This document shows positions 22,099 to 32,650 of a DNA stretch of 64,000 nt, one piece after another. A program made the translations under genes and the position numbers. The stretch lies in NCBI RefSeq assembly GCF_026914185.1, contig NC_070563.1, forward strand, positions 4,237,001 through 4,301,000, written 5' to 3'. The notes below the pieces were generated by a model that worked only from the letters and a program-made list of their open reading frames with translations, ran no database searches and was not told the DNA's origin. Position 1 is the first letter of the stretch. Every line of letters starts with the position of its first letter. Source of the DNA: Puccinia triticina. Taxonomy: Eukaryota > Basidiomycota > Pucciniomycetes > Pucciniales > Pucciniaceae.

Positions 22099-22440
22099 TT
22101 ACACCCTTCCCCTACCCAAACCGGTGCCGCCGCCGCCACGAGAAGCAGTCCCGGAGTTGATTTTAACGCTGGCTTGAGCAGTGAAATCGTCATCGGTTTT
22201 GATTAATTCACGTTCGTTCCCAGAGGGTCCTTTGGTCAACTGGCCACGGCCGGCGGCAAAGTCAAAGATGAGCTATCGGTTTTCATCGAGTTGATAGCCT
22301 TGTAGATTGAGTTCAATATTTGGGTCGTGCACTTATTGAGATAGCGGCCGGGTACGATTCACAACAATAAGGGACCTGTTCAAACTGCAATAAGAGGTCA
22401 AACCAAGATTAGCTGGGTCATAGAGAAATGTGTGAGTGGG
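22099..22440 (-). pseudogene. Unidentified gene remnant with two in-frame stops
   Basis: On the minus strand one frame is coding-like from about 22,440 to the stop at 22,099, interrupted by TAA after RTRPLSQ (near 22,330) and TAG before LIFDFAAGRGQL (near 22,285). It ends in a Gly/Arg-rich tail (TASRGGGGTGLGRGRV). A plausible 3' splice site (TTATTGCAG) lies near 22,388, so the first block could be partly intronic. I do not recognise the family. It lies head-to-head with RPS10 and may be a decayed divergent neighbour. Confidence 0.4.
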
Positions 22441-22942
22441 GACTTCATGAGTTGGGTGGACTTTGTGAGGGGAACGCAACCCAAATTCCGTGGAATCCAT
22501 GGAATCCACGGAAGAAAAAAGGCCCCCCAAACCTCTCTGAAGCCTTTCCTGTGCGCGGGTAAAAGCCTCAACATAAACTTCGGGGTGTTCGCGGATGCCC
22601 TCTCGACCCCCGGGCTACACCCTTATGGGGCTACCCGAGCGGGGGGAGCTACCCGGTTTTACCTCCAACAGGACGTCTGGCCGCGGCGATACATCGGAGG
22701 CCGCGGACAGCGGTTAGGTTTCAAATAGAGAGACCGCTCGACTTCGCCAGGGCCCATCCAAGCACAGCGCCCCACCCCTAGCAACCACACCGAAGCCGCT
22801 CGCCCCACGTCAGTCGAGACCCTCAACAAAGCCGGTCAGATCGATCCTGCGCTCTATTGATCAAGTCAGTCTTCCTCTCTTCCCTGCCGAACCGCTCATC
22901 TCAGTCTGACCTATGTTGTATGAATCGTGATCTCTCAATAGA
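22441..22942 (+). promoter_or_regulatory. Upstream region of RPS10
   Basis: This GC-richer, CpG-containing stretch ends with a CT-rich leader (gtcagtcttcctctcttccctgccg) of the kind common before ribosomal protein genes. 'tctctcaatag' just before the ATG could be the end of a 5'-UTR intron. No TATA box is obvious. Confidence 0.4.
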
Positions 22943-23593
22943 ATGATTATTCCCAAAGAAGATCGTCGTACAATCTACGAAAACCTCTTCAAGGATGGTG
23001 TGATGGTCGCCAAGAAGGACTACGATGCTCCTACACACGTCGAATTGGATGTCAAGAACTTGTACGTGATCAAGGCGTGCCAATCCTTGAACTCTCGGGG
23101 ATTCATCAAGACTCAGTTCTCGTGGAAGGTACGTCATCTTCGAATCACTCAATCAAATAACAATTATCACTTCGAGAAGAAAATAGTTTGCTCAAATACC
23201 AAAATCATTTTTACGCTTTTGCTGTCCAAAAACACAGTTTTACTACTACACCTTGACTGACGAAGGCATTGAATACCTTCGGGAATGGTGAGTCAGCGCT
23301 TAACGAGAGAACCAAGAAGGCCAGAACTGACTGAGCATGATAATCGTGATGGCAGGCTGAACCTCCCCTCGGAGATCGTCCCGGCGACCTTCAAGAAAGT
23401 CCAACGAGCCACCCCGGCTGGACGTCCCCAACAATCTAGCGGAGCCTACCGTCCCCCTCGTGGCGACGGAGGTGCCGATCGGGAAGGATACCGCAAGAAG
23501 GAATCCGGCGCCGACGGCGGTTTCCGTCCCCGATTCGCCGGAATCGGACGGGGTGCTCCCGCCGGTGACGCCCCTGCTGCCGGTGGTTGGTGA
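22943..23593 (+). CDS. RPS10: 40S ribosomal protein S10 (eS10), three exons, 157 aa
   Basis: Exons are 22943-23128, 23238-23287 and 23356-23593, with GTACGT..CAG (109 nt) and GTGAGT..CAG (68 nt) introns. The frame is kept at both joins. The N-terminus MIIPKEDRRTIYENLFKDGV is the conserved eS10 start. The second exon reads FYYYTLTDEGIEYLREW and runs into LNLPSEIVPATF, the family signature. The tail is Gly/Arg/Ala-rich (RPRFAGIGRGAPAGDAPAAG), as in animal and fungal eS10. The protein sits on the small-subunit head near the mRNA entry/exit path. Its length is within the family range and there is no lesion, so it is very probably a functional housekeeping gene. Confidence 0.95.
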
Positions 23594-23983
23594 TCACTTA
23601 ATTCAACATTGGCTCTGCAATTCAATCCCAAGTCGCACTACCGCCGAGCCAACCAACTTTTGTCAGCTGGCCTTCGTGTCACCTCGTGCCCTGCTGTCCT
23701 AGTTGGACGCCGTGCCTTTTGCGTTCCTCACTTGACACAAGCCCCCACCCCATGGACCCACTCACATGGCTTGTGCGGGAGCACTTGCGCCATATACGAG
23801 TCCCCACTGTTGGCCACACACAATAGATTGAATTTCAATCCTTTTTAGTGTAACCAAGTTGCGTTGAGTGAGCAAGGCTTGTGATCCGGTCAGCGCAGTG
23901 TGCCTGTCAGCCGGCCGGCAGCGGCCGGCGCACTCGCGCGGAGGACAGGCTGGGCAAAATGCTGTCGTAATATAGATATATAT

Positions 23984-24123
23984 TGGATGACTTCCCGTCA
24001 TATCTGAGACCCTTCCAGTTGATGATATAGACCCGAAGAGTTTAGATTTTTGCAGAGAAATCTAGCTTTTTGAGCTTCAGATCACTTCTGGGAGGCCCTC
24101 AGATCTCAAAGGGAAGTCACCCA
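23984..24123. mobile_element. MITE-like element, second copy of GGATGACTTCCCGT family
   Basis: TGGATGACTTCCCGTCATAT at the left faces CTCAAAGGGAAGTCACCCA at the right, an imperfect terminal inverted repeat. The interior carries 'tctgggaggcc' as in the copy at 21,624. The element lies about 390 bp beyond the RPS10 stop codon. Confidence 0.65.
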
Positions 24124-24603
24124 TTACATACTACAAGACTAGATGTGAGAAGGGAAAGGAAATAAAGGAGAATAGAATGCCTCAAAGGTTGACAATGTCC
24201 CTCTTCTTCCTGGCGAGAAAACTCAATTAGATACATTTATAAGATGAGGATTGGACTCCAGAGTTATGAGCCTGGTTGTGATCTGGCTATTGTTTAGGCT
24301 TGTGCAGGGAGATAAAACTTCAAGGTTACTTGCAAGACACGATAAGTGAGCCCCAATAGATGTTTTGCTTGCATTCCGCATGCCACAATGCCTTGCGACT
24401 GTGCATATCAAACCGTCTGATCCTCAGAACGCCCTGCTTGGGACATCAAATATTGGCCACTAAAATTAATGAGCTCATTGCCCCCAGGTAATTATCGCAA
24501 ACAATATGTTCTAGCTTCGATTGGTGTGGGGTGTCAGGTTGTCTCCTGTAAAGGGGGAGCTTAGCTGAACTCCATAGACCCCTAGATCGTCCTTGGTCCT
24601 GGA

Positions 24604-26037
24604 TTGACGGTTTATGTCGATGTTACGGCTGATATGGCCATAAGGTCCTTGGTCACTCAACTTTGCACCACCGTCCCAGATGCTAACTCATCAACGGCAC
24701 TGGCGCCCTCACAGGTAAACTTCATAAATCGAGCTCTCCTTCAGATATTTATACACCTGACCACCTCTCGAGGCCAACCGACGAGAGCGCAAAATCGTGA
24801 CGACTTGCTCTGGATGAAAGAAGCCCCAATGAGCTTGTTATCACTTCCCGTCGAGCTCGTGGAACACATTGCGGATCACCTTCAAGGGCAAATCTGGCCT
24901 CCGGTGGACAGTGCCATCACCGATTGGAGCAGTTACCCTTCGTTGTCAGCTCAGCGAGACTTGTGCGCGCTCTCCCTGGTATGTCGAGCTCTGAACAGGA
25001 TCGCAAGACCCCGGCTTCTGAGGAATGTTATGCACGATTTCAAAAGCCGGTCCATCTGTGAAGCGAGGTTTGATCCGCATCGATATCGATGGCTATCTCC
25101 TCAAAGCTTCCCCTCGCAGTCAACTCCTCAGTGGATCCGGGTTCTCTATCTGCACGACTTGTTCCGCGATCTCGATCCGGCGATAGAGACGAAAAACATG
25201 GCGGAGCTCTTGCAAAGCCTTTCTGGAGTAGAAGTATTAGTGGCCACGGGCTTTTGCGCATCGGTACTACTCCATACTCTCAGCACATTTCCGCTAGGCG
25301 AGATGGGCTCGTTGAAGGTCTTCAAGATATACAGCTATTCGATGACTGTCAAGTCAATACTGGCTGCGTTTCGCATATTTCCTAACCTCACCAGTCTAAC
25401 AATAGATGTTGTCAACATTGAAGGCACCGGAACGATCCCATACCATGCTTTACCTGCAAGACCTTCCACGATTACCCAACTCGATCTTTGCGCTCGTTTA
25501 TATGCACCAGAAGAATATGATTCCTTGTGTGACGTTTTAAGGCATATAGTCCCGACTCTCAAAGTGGTACACATTCATGGTGAATATTCAGAAGAATTGC
25601 ATCAAGTCGTATCAACCTTAAAGCTATCGCCTGTTGAAAGTCTACTCTTGAATTTCAGAAACAAGTTCCCAGAAAGCTTGCTATCGATAAGACTTCCAAC
25701 TCTCAAGACTCTATCTATCTCGACCTACGGCTACACAAGCCCTCACCTATGGGAATCCAAGCTGGCCGAATCAATTTCCAGATTGATAGTCCGATCTAGT
25801 GGATATCCCGTCGACATCAATCGACTGGACTGCACATTCCAGATACCCAATTTGAAAGTTCTTCAGCTCCAATCACTTTGTAAAATCCGTAATCAAGAGG
25901 AAGAAAGAAGATGGAACACACGGCTCGGAGAATGGTGCTCGAGGAGGGGAGTCTTATTTGTAAATCAGAATCCAGACAGTAATATCATCACACCACAGGA
26001 TGATTATAGGTATCTTGAACTGCAGGAAGAAGACTAG
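24604..26037 (+). CDS. F-box protein with leucine-rich-like C-terminal region
   Basis: An uninterrupted frame of 477 codons. The F-box starts near residue 76 (MSLLSLPVELVEHIADHL), followed by ALSLVCRALNRIARPRL, the usual F-box/LxxVCR pattern. Translation may really begin at Met71 (position 24,814), giving 407 residues with the F-box at the extreme N-terminus; the upstream part contains CAG-GTAAAC, a possible splice donor. The rest has spaced leucine/isoleucine segments (FPNLTSLTIDVV, LPTLKTLSIST, IPNLKVLQLQSL) typical of degenerate LRR domains in basidiomycete F-box proteins. Such proteins are substrate adaptors of SCF ubiquitin ligases; the substrate is unknown. The family is large and variable, and nothing suggests a pseudogene. 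Confidence 0.8.
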   Translation: MTVYVDVTADMAIRSLVTQLCTTVPDANSSTALAPSQVNFINRALLQIFIHLTTSRGQPTRAQNRDDLLWMKEAPMSLLSLPVELVEHIADHLQGQIWPPVDSAITDWSSYPSLSAQRDLCALSLVCRALNRIARPRLLRNVMHDFKSRSICEARFDPHRYRWLSPQSFPSQSTPQWIRVLYLHDLFRDLDPAIETKNMAELLQSLSGVEVLVATGFCASVLLHTLSTFPLGEMGSLKVFKIYSYSMTVKSILAAFRIFPNLTSLTIDVVNIEGTGTIPYHALPARPSTITQLDLCARLYAPEEYDSLCDVLRHIVPTLKVVHIHGEYSEELHQVVSTLKLSPVESLLLNFRNKFPESLLSIRLPTLKTLSISTYGYTSPHLWESKLAESISRLIVRSSGYPVDINRLDCTFQIPNLKVLQLQSLCKIRNQEEERRWNTRLGEWCSRRGVLFVNQNPDSNIITPQDDYRYLELQEED

Positions 26038-26192
26038 ATGTTTTTCAACGATACAGCCTATCAAATTCTACAATCAGCTTAAGAATCAAAATTTTGAGCA
26101 CATAATTGATGATCAGGATTCAGGAACATAAGCAGTATATCATTTTTTTTTCCTTCTTGGACCTTATAGAAAAACATTGAGTGAGAAATTAA

Positions 26193-26576
26193 GGCTTTGT
26201 TTGGAGCCAATATAAATATAGGTGATATAATCATTGGTTAATTCAATGAAAACTACAAAATTCAACATAAAGCCTCCAAATATTTTTTCTAGGCAACCTA
26301 CAATACTGGTCTCTTCAATTATGAAGTCAGATTCAACTGATTCAGCCATATTCAGTACTGTAGTACCATTATATCGCTTTTGACCAAAACAAAGCAATAT
26401 AATGGTATTATGGTGCTGAAGATGGCTGAATCAGTTAAATCTGACTTCATAGTTGATGAGACCAGTACTGTAGGTTTCCTCCAAAAAAATAGGATTCTTT
26501 ATGTTGAGTTTTGTATTTTTTATTGAATTTACAAGTGATTATATCACCTATATTTATATTGGCTCCAAACGGGGCC
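26193..26576. mobile_element. Fold-back PIF/Harbinger (Tourist-like) MITE, 384 bp, TSD TAA
   Basis: The ends GGCTTTGTTTGGAGCCAATA / TATTGGCTCCAAACGGGGCC are inverted repeats flanked by direct TAA (26190-26192 and 26577-26579). Nearly the whole element is self-complementary (arms of about 190 bp meeting near 26,385). The three-base TTA/TAA duplication and the GGCC.CGTTTGG terminus are classic for Tourist-type elements. A second member is at 35,516-35,665. Confidence 0.88.
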
Positions 26577-26762
26577 TAATAGTTTTTTTATTAATTATTG
26601 GGTACATGTACAATTTGATCCTTTCCATGAGTTTCTTCTACATTTCAAGAATCAAACAAGAAAGATTGAATGAATCTCTTACATATGTCTTCATGAAATT
26701 TGTGGGCTCATCTATTTAATGGCAAGTGTAAAACATGTCACACTCTCAAAACATTTCACCTG

Positions 26763-27346
26763 GCAACAAAGGGCAGTGAGGTTACCAATAGCAGTAACAG
26801 TGTTTTAGCCATTTTTGTTACATTTACTTGTAAAAGCAGTGCACTATGTTGTTGCACCAACATAAGAGCTTTTTTGTGTTTGTTGTGTGATAAGCGCATG
26901 CAGAGCACCAGATAAAAAGTGCAATTTAGGCTGGGAACATCTTTTTTCTCTAGTTATTGCATTATCCAATGGATAACATGCGGGTTAACCAGTAACAGCC
27001 TAAAAAAGACAGGCCAATTGTGTTATGTGCAACACCAAAAAAGAGCCTGTTACTACTAATGTTGTTGAGATGAACTTTGACTGGAGCAGCAAGTATGAGC
27101 AGAGTGGGTGCATTGGAAAGGATGAGGAAAAGATTTTCCAGCTGCTGCTACTCCAGGTTAAGTAGTAGAATGAAATGAAAGACAGGATGTCACAATATGT
27201 GACAGAAGAAAGAAATGAAGATCAAAGCAGACACCAAGACGCACAACCTCAACAAATGTTACAGGTAGCAGTGGATAACAGAGATAGTTACTTTACACAA
27301 ATGATGTGGATAACCCAATGTAATGTAACTGCCCTATGTTGCAGCT
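26763..27346. mobile_element. CpG-depleted relative of the GTAACG-word TIR element
   Basis: The ends GCAACAAAGGGCAGT and (minus strand) GCAACATAGGGCAGT are inverted repeats. The left half aligns with 1,705-1,860 ('ggttacc..gtaac..gcagtg..agcaccagataa') and the right end with 1,965-2,048 ('gtggataac..gatagttac..gtaactgcc'). Many CG dinucleotides of the first copy appear here as TG or CA. Unrelated sequence of about 180 bp seems inserted at about 27,060-27,245. Confidence 0.55.
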
Positions 27347-28040
27347 GGCAGGCAAAATCCAGTGACCCCTGGAGCAGATAACTTTGTATTTTGCTACACC
27401 AACTGCACTTCTCACATGCCTAACACTCATTTCACCCTTTAATTCATGGTCCATCCCCTTTCAAATGATTTTATAATTGACATAGTTTATATATGCTTCC
27501 ATATAGTCAACCTCAACAAGCCTCATGTATCTGTTGTACTCATTGAAGTCTATTGTTCCCCAGACTTCCAGAAGAGACAAAAATAATATCAACATTTTGT
27601 TTAATCATTCCTCTTGAGCTTGGATATACATCACCCCATGACTACTTCAAGCTGGGTTGACCTCTCAAATCAACACATCACTGTCTGGATTTCCAACCAG
27701 GAACTTTTAAAACCTTATTGTTGGCTGGATGTAAGTTATTTGGATTGGATTTGGCGCCTTCTGCGGCTTGGAGCTGCTGCTCAATCCCAGCAAACTTCTA
27801 TTGAGTGGACCAGCCTCCTCCCTGGAGTAACCCACCACTGACAAAGCAGAAACCCTCATTGGTTACATGCAATTCTTGAATCTCTGTTTGCAGCCATTGC
27901 ATCAGAGGCATTAGCACCATGTAAAACATGAGCTGGATATCTATTGGGCAACATTGAGTCAGATCTGTTGAGACTCATGTACTACATATGTACTTCAGAA
28001 ATATCAGATCTGTTGAAACTCCATTGTTGCACTGGGCATA
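27347..28040. other. No recognised feature
   Basis: AT-rich sequence with only short frames lacking motifs. Nothing supports a gene or element. Confidence 0.5.
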
Positions 28041-28671
28041 CAGTGCCCCCCACGACTTCTGAACTACCCCTACAGGGGGGTTCCAAATTTTGGAGATTTT
28101 TTTTCCAAAAAATCTTTTAAAAGTGGGCTGATGCTGGGCTCTTTTTGGCCCATTTTTTGATGCAAATGTCACATTTCACCAACCAGACCTGGTAACATGC
28201 ATGATAATAGTCCAAAGTCATTCAAATTTCACTGGACCCGCTGCCAAGAGAGCAATGAAGAAATATTCTTCACATTGCCACATTCCAAAGAGTGTACTGA
28301 TGGATATGGCAATCATCAATAACTAAGGAGGTACACATTTAAATAAATACCTACACCTGTAGTATGTATGTACATAGATAATTTAGTCTCTAAATACATA
28401 ATAAATATTCTATAAGTCCATAGTACATGTCTATAACCACATACTATGGTCTTAAAACCAGCTGTTCCAAATTTTGCATCTGAAAAAAATGAAACTTTTT
28501 TTTGAGGCATTGCACAGACTTCAAAGTTATATTTTTGAGTTCTCCTACGTCTGTAGGGCTCAAAAATGTATAGTTTACATGTGATACATGTCTGGTGACT
28601 TTGAACACATTGTTCAAAGTTCAATTTTTTTTTGCAGGTGCGGGGTAGTTGAGAAGTCGTGGGGGGCACTG
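28041..28671. mobile_element. Non-autonomous TIR element, 631 bp, TA target duplication
   Basis: The ends CAGTGCCCCCCACGACTTCT and (minus strand) the same 20 bases form an inverted repeat of about 30 bp with one mismatch. It is flanked by TA on both sides. CAGTG termini with a TA duplication are typical of the Tc1/mariner-pogo group. No transposase frame is present inside. Confidence 0.85.
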
Positions 28672-29686
28672 TACTCCACTGGAGGGACAACAGCCTCCTC
28701 TCTGATAATCAGGGAGTTTGAACACTTTGTATCAAATGTATGGGTGGCTTGAATTGATGAATTCCCACTCTCCAAATGGCATGTTTTGGGGGGAGATGCT
28801 GGGAGGAAACTTCTGTTTGACTGAATTTGACCCGCAAGTAAGGTCCAACCTTTCCCTCTATATCAGCCAATTTAGACAACAGGAAGTCCCCCAATCATAG
28901 CTGAAGCTAGCTCTAAGATGTCAGCTGCCAGCTCAATATGTATTCCCCTAACTTCTTCTATGGCATGTATAGCTGAGCAATTCCAAACCCAGCCAGGGGT
29001 GAGAATGAGATGCTGTGAGTTCTGTCCATTTCTGGCTTCAATCATTCAACTTTTGGGGCTTTGTTTTGTTATTGTACACTGCAACTTATACCAATGTGTG
29101 ATAATTAAGGGAGTTGGAAGTTGATTCACATGAAATTATAACCCCATGGAATCATAAACTTCCAAGCTAAACAAGTTATGTGCCACCCAGACAGTCAAAG
29201 TAGAGCGATAATGTACATACATACATAAAGTGACATCACTTCCCAGCTAATAATGCTTTTTTTTCGATGATGTATATCTCTGAACAGAGTTTCAGAACAA
29301 TATGGCAGCATCCAGAAAAAAAAACAAGAATGTGTGTCCAACAAGCCAATCCAGCCGGAGGAAGGCGACCCGGTGGGCATGGTGATTGAGCCCTGGAGAA
29401 GCCTGTGCATGCTCGGCGGGTGAAGCTGTGGGGTGCTGAGTGTGTGGGCGGGGGATGGTTCGTTCTGGGGGAGGCTGGATGTGTATGGTTTCGTCGATAC
29501 AGGTCTCAGGGGGCTTTCCCTCCTGCCAAGCACGCCGAGAACAGCAGCTTGCCACAGCCTCCCCTGTACAAAGAAAGCCCTTCTTAAGCTGCGATTACGT
29601 ATACCCAACACCCCACCCACCCACCCACACGCAAACTTATATCCTCTTCTCAACCACCCACACCCCCCCCAGAGAACCCAGCCAGG
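28672..29686. other. Intergenic region before the GC-rich gene
   Basis: This holds a degenerate relative of the 11,888 MITE (about 29,105-29,250) and then a GC-rich promoter region from about 29,340. Open frames on both strands at 29,400-29,860 follow from composition and overlap the gene beginning at 29,687. CA/CCCA-rich runs precede the start codon. Confidence 0.5.
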
Positions 29687-30881
29687 ATGTTTGCAGGAGG
29701 CGGAGCGGATTCCGAGTCGGTGTTTTCGACGGACAGCCGGGCCGCCCGGCTGCACCGCTCCAAGTCGGCCGTCCAGCCATCCACCCGCCCCCACCCGCAT
29801 TTCCAGGCCAGCAACCCGTTCCTCGACCCCGTCGAGGCCGCCGCCCGGGTCAGCTTGATTGAGGAGGAGTTCGGCTGGTCCGGCAGCGTCGGCGGGATCC
29901 GCGGCCGCGACGACCGACAGATCGAGCGCGACGTCGAGTACGAACGCAAGGTCTGTCCATCTCTCTCCCCCCCGGATAAACACACCTCCTGACACATCCG
30001 CATCCCCCACTCACCTATCTTCCATTCACACACACACACACACACACTGCCACTTAATGCATCAACTCACCCCGCACCTGTCTTCGATTGACCACAGATG
30101 GCCGAACGGACCCGGAAGCGACACGAGCGCAAGCTGGCCCGCCAGCAGGCGCTCAACCCCCCGTCGACGCCCACTGGAGGAGGCGAGCGGAGCCCGGGGC
30201 CGAAGCGGCCGGTGTTTGCGCCGACGGAGGGCGACATGCGGCGGGTGGACGAGCTGACGACCGGGGCGGCGGACACCAAGCCCTCGGGCGGCCTGTCGCC
30301 GCCGGCGGCCAAGCTGAACCGCGGAAAGAGTCTCCGGGACAAGGTCGAGGCCGCGCTCGGCCGCTGGAACTCCCTCGCCCCCGCCGCCGCCGCCAGCAAG
30401 AAGAACGCCCGCTCCCAGTCCGTCTCCGCCATCGACCATCCCAAGCCCTTCCCCAGCCCCCACCACCACCATCACTACGAGCCCCCGATGGTCGAGCGCA
30501 AGGAAGGCTTCGGCGCCCTCGCCCGGAGGATCTCCAAGAAGCTGACGATCGAGGACCAGGAGCGGCGTCGGCGAGAACGGCTGGAGCTAGCCTACGCTGG
30601 TCAGTCTCTGCTCGCCTGCCCATTTGCCCCCCGTAACAGATAAACTAAAGCGCTCAATTCGTTCGAGACATCCAGAGCCTCCAGTCTTGTCCCACACCCT
30701 CGTCGGCCCCGCCTCCCCCTTCCCCATGCGCCCCGCACTCTCCACCCTCGTCCCCGCCCCCCAGCTCAAGTACGGCGAGGCGCACACCGACTACTCGCTC
30801 AACCCCTTCCGCCGCCGCCAGACCACCTCTCATCCCCGCGCCCTCCCCGCCGACCCCCCTCAGGACCCCAAGCCCCGCTAG
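29687..30881 (+). CDS. Unknown basic, low-complexity protein (323 aa, three exons)
   Basis: Exons are 29687-29950, 30098-30599 and 30676-30881. The introns (GTCTGT..CAG, 147 nt, and GTCAGT..CAG, 76 nt) keep the frame. I do not recognise a family. The protein begins MFAGGGADSESVFSTDSRAA and then has a charged block (DDRQIERDVEYERKMAERTR) that may be helical. The middle is Ser/Pro/Ala-rich and includes a HHHHH run and KSLRDKVEAALGRWNSLAPA. A second charged helix-like stretch (ARRISKKLTIEDQERRRRER) follows, and the tail is Pro-rich. No signal peptide or membrane segment is seen. GC content is far above the flanks. Consistent splice phases and third-position GC bias argue for a real gene. Confidence 0.65.
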
Positions 30882-32650
30882 CTCGGCTCTTCGGCCCGCT
30901 CGCCCGCCGTCCGCTGCTCTCTCTCATACACCCTAACACTCCCATCGACCCCCTCATCCGCCACCGATCCCACACACACACGCACTCGCACACACCCCGT
31001 ACCCCAAGACCCATCCACACACACACGTACAGGAAGCCGCCCGCAGCAGGCTTCCATCCCCTTCCCCGCGCCATCCAGCCTCATCCACGGACGTTTGTTC
31101 TTCTGTCTTTCCTCCTCATCTGCGCCGCTCTCGGCCCGCTGCCCTTGGCGCCTCTGTCCGTCGTCCCCTGCTTGCTCCGCCATACACACCCGTCCCCCGC
31201 GCCCGGCTGATCCGTAATATATACCCCGGCCGCGCGCCTGTTTCTTCGGTCCGCCCCGCGCTGCTGCCCATGCATGTCTCTCCCCACGTCTGCCTTGTCT
31301 GCGCCTGTCCAGCCCGACACACCCCATATATATATACCGTCTGCTTGCCCTACCCTTGTGATCGGAGCCCCCGTAGTGAGCACAGCCGCGGCCGCCCGCG
31401 CCCCCACACACTCGCACTCGGGACGCTGCCCGGCCTCGGGGCGCCGCAGCCCTGGCACGCACAAGCGTCTGCCGGGCTGCGACCCGCGCGGGCAAGAACA
31501 CCCAGCTTGTTCGCCCCCCCCCCCCCCCCCCCCCCCCCCAGCCCCCACCCGGCTGCTAGAAGCTGAGCGAGAGGAGGCCGCGCCTCCGGAGCACGAGATG
31601 TGTAAGGCTGCTGCGCCTTGGATGCGCGTGAGTGTGCTTGATTGCGTTCAGGGCGTGTGAGAGGCGCCGAACCCTGCTAGGGCCCCAAAGGGCCTTCCGG
31701 GCACCCCAGCCGCTTGCACTCTGGCCACCGCAAGGGCCAGTGTGCGCGCCCTTCGTCTCAGGCCTTCCCTCGGAACTGCAAGTCGCGAATCTTTCGTCTG
31801 GATGCATGGGACGGCCGCGATTCGGATGGGGCTGCGCTTCGTCTCCGCACACGCATCCTGGCCGCCAACCTGCCCGCCCTGGTGCCACATCAAGGCGAGC
31901 ACGTGGCGCTTGCAACTTAACACACGTCCCTCGCTTCGGAGGGCCCTGGTGCAGCCTGGGCTGGCGTGAACCCCTGGAGGGACTTCTGACTCAACTCCTC
32001 AAACTGGACTGAGAGCTTGAGGCGCGGTGGCAGGGAAAACCTTGCCCTCTCCATTGCCCCACCTTCCTGCAGGGAATCCTTTCCGCCAAATGGCCCGATT
32101 TTTCTCCAGCTTCCTGTGCTAGACAGAGGGCTAGGGGTTGTGTACCTTGCCGTCCATGAATTAGTGAAATTTGCATTTTTCCACGAGAGGATCCTGGGGC
32201 TCTTCTGCTTCTGCGACCTTTGCTCTCTATGCCTTATGCCGCCATAAATCCTGTGTTTAAGAAGTATCAACCACCTAGCTGAAGACATGCCCAGACTGCC
32301 TGCAAACCACACGCTCCGAGAGAGACGCTCACTAACACACCAGGGAAGGGCTATTGTTTCTTCAAAATATGCAGGAAAATCCCGCGGCAAAGGCTGGATG
32401 GATGCCTTCCTGAGAACGTTTCATGGTGTTGCAATTGGCCTGGCTGTTTGGGAGCTCAAAAGAGGCCAAAAAAGCCGCAAAACGCTCAAGCTCTCAGGCC
32501 GCCAACGGGACATTGCTCACAAGCCCCTCTTTCAGAGGATTGCTTTGCAAGGCGCCTTTGGTGTGCTGGGTCCCCCAGCCCCTGTGTCAGAATTCTGGCT
32601 TTCTTTTCCGCTCACATCCTCTTTCCTTTTCCATCACTAATGAGTGATGC
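30882..32650. other. GC-rich intergenic stretch with microsatellites
   Basis: Overlapping open frames on both strands (up to about 200 codons on minus at 30,878-31,501) arise from GC-rich, stop-poor sequence full of CACACA/GCACAC runs. They show no motif or splice structure. A run of 27 C occupies 31,514-31,540. From 31,560 to 32,640 the composition falls gradually; no gene is supported. Confidence 0.5.

Noticed and set aside
30878..31501. 207-codon minus-strand open frame
   Set aside because: Arises in GC-rich, stop-poor DNA with CA repeats; frames on both strands overlap it, and it has no motif or splice structure.
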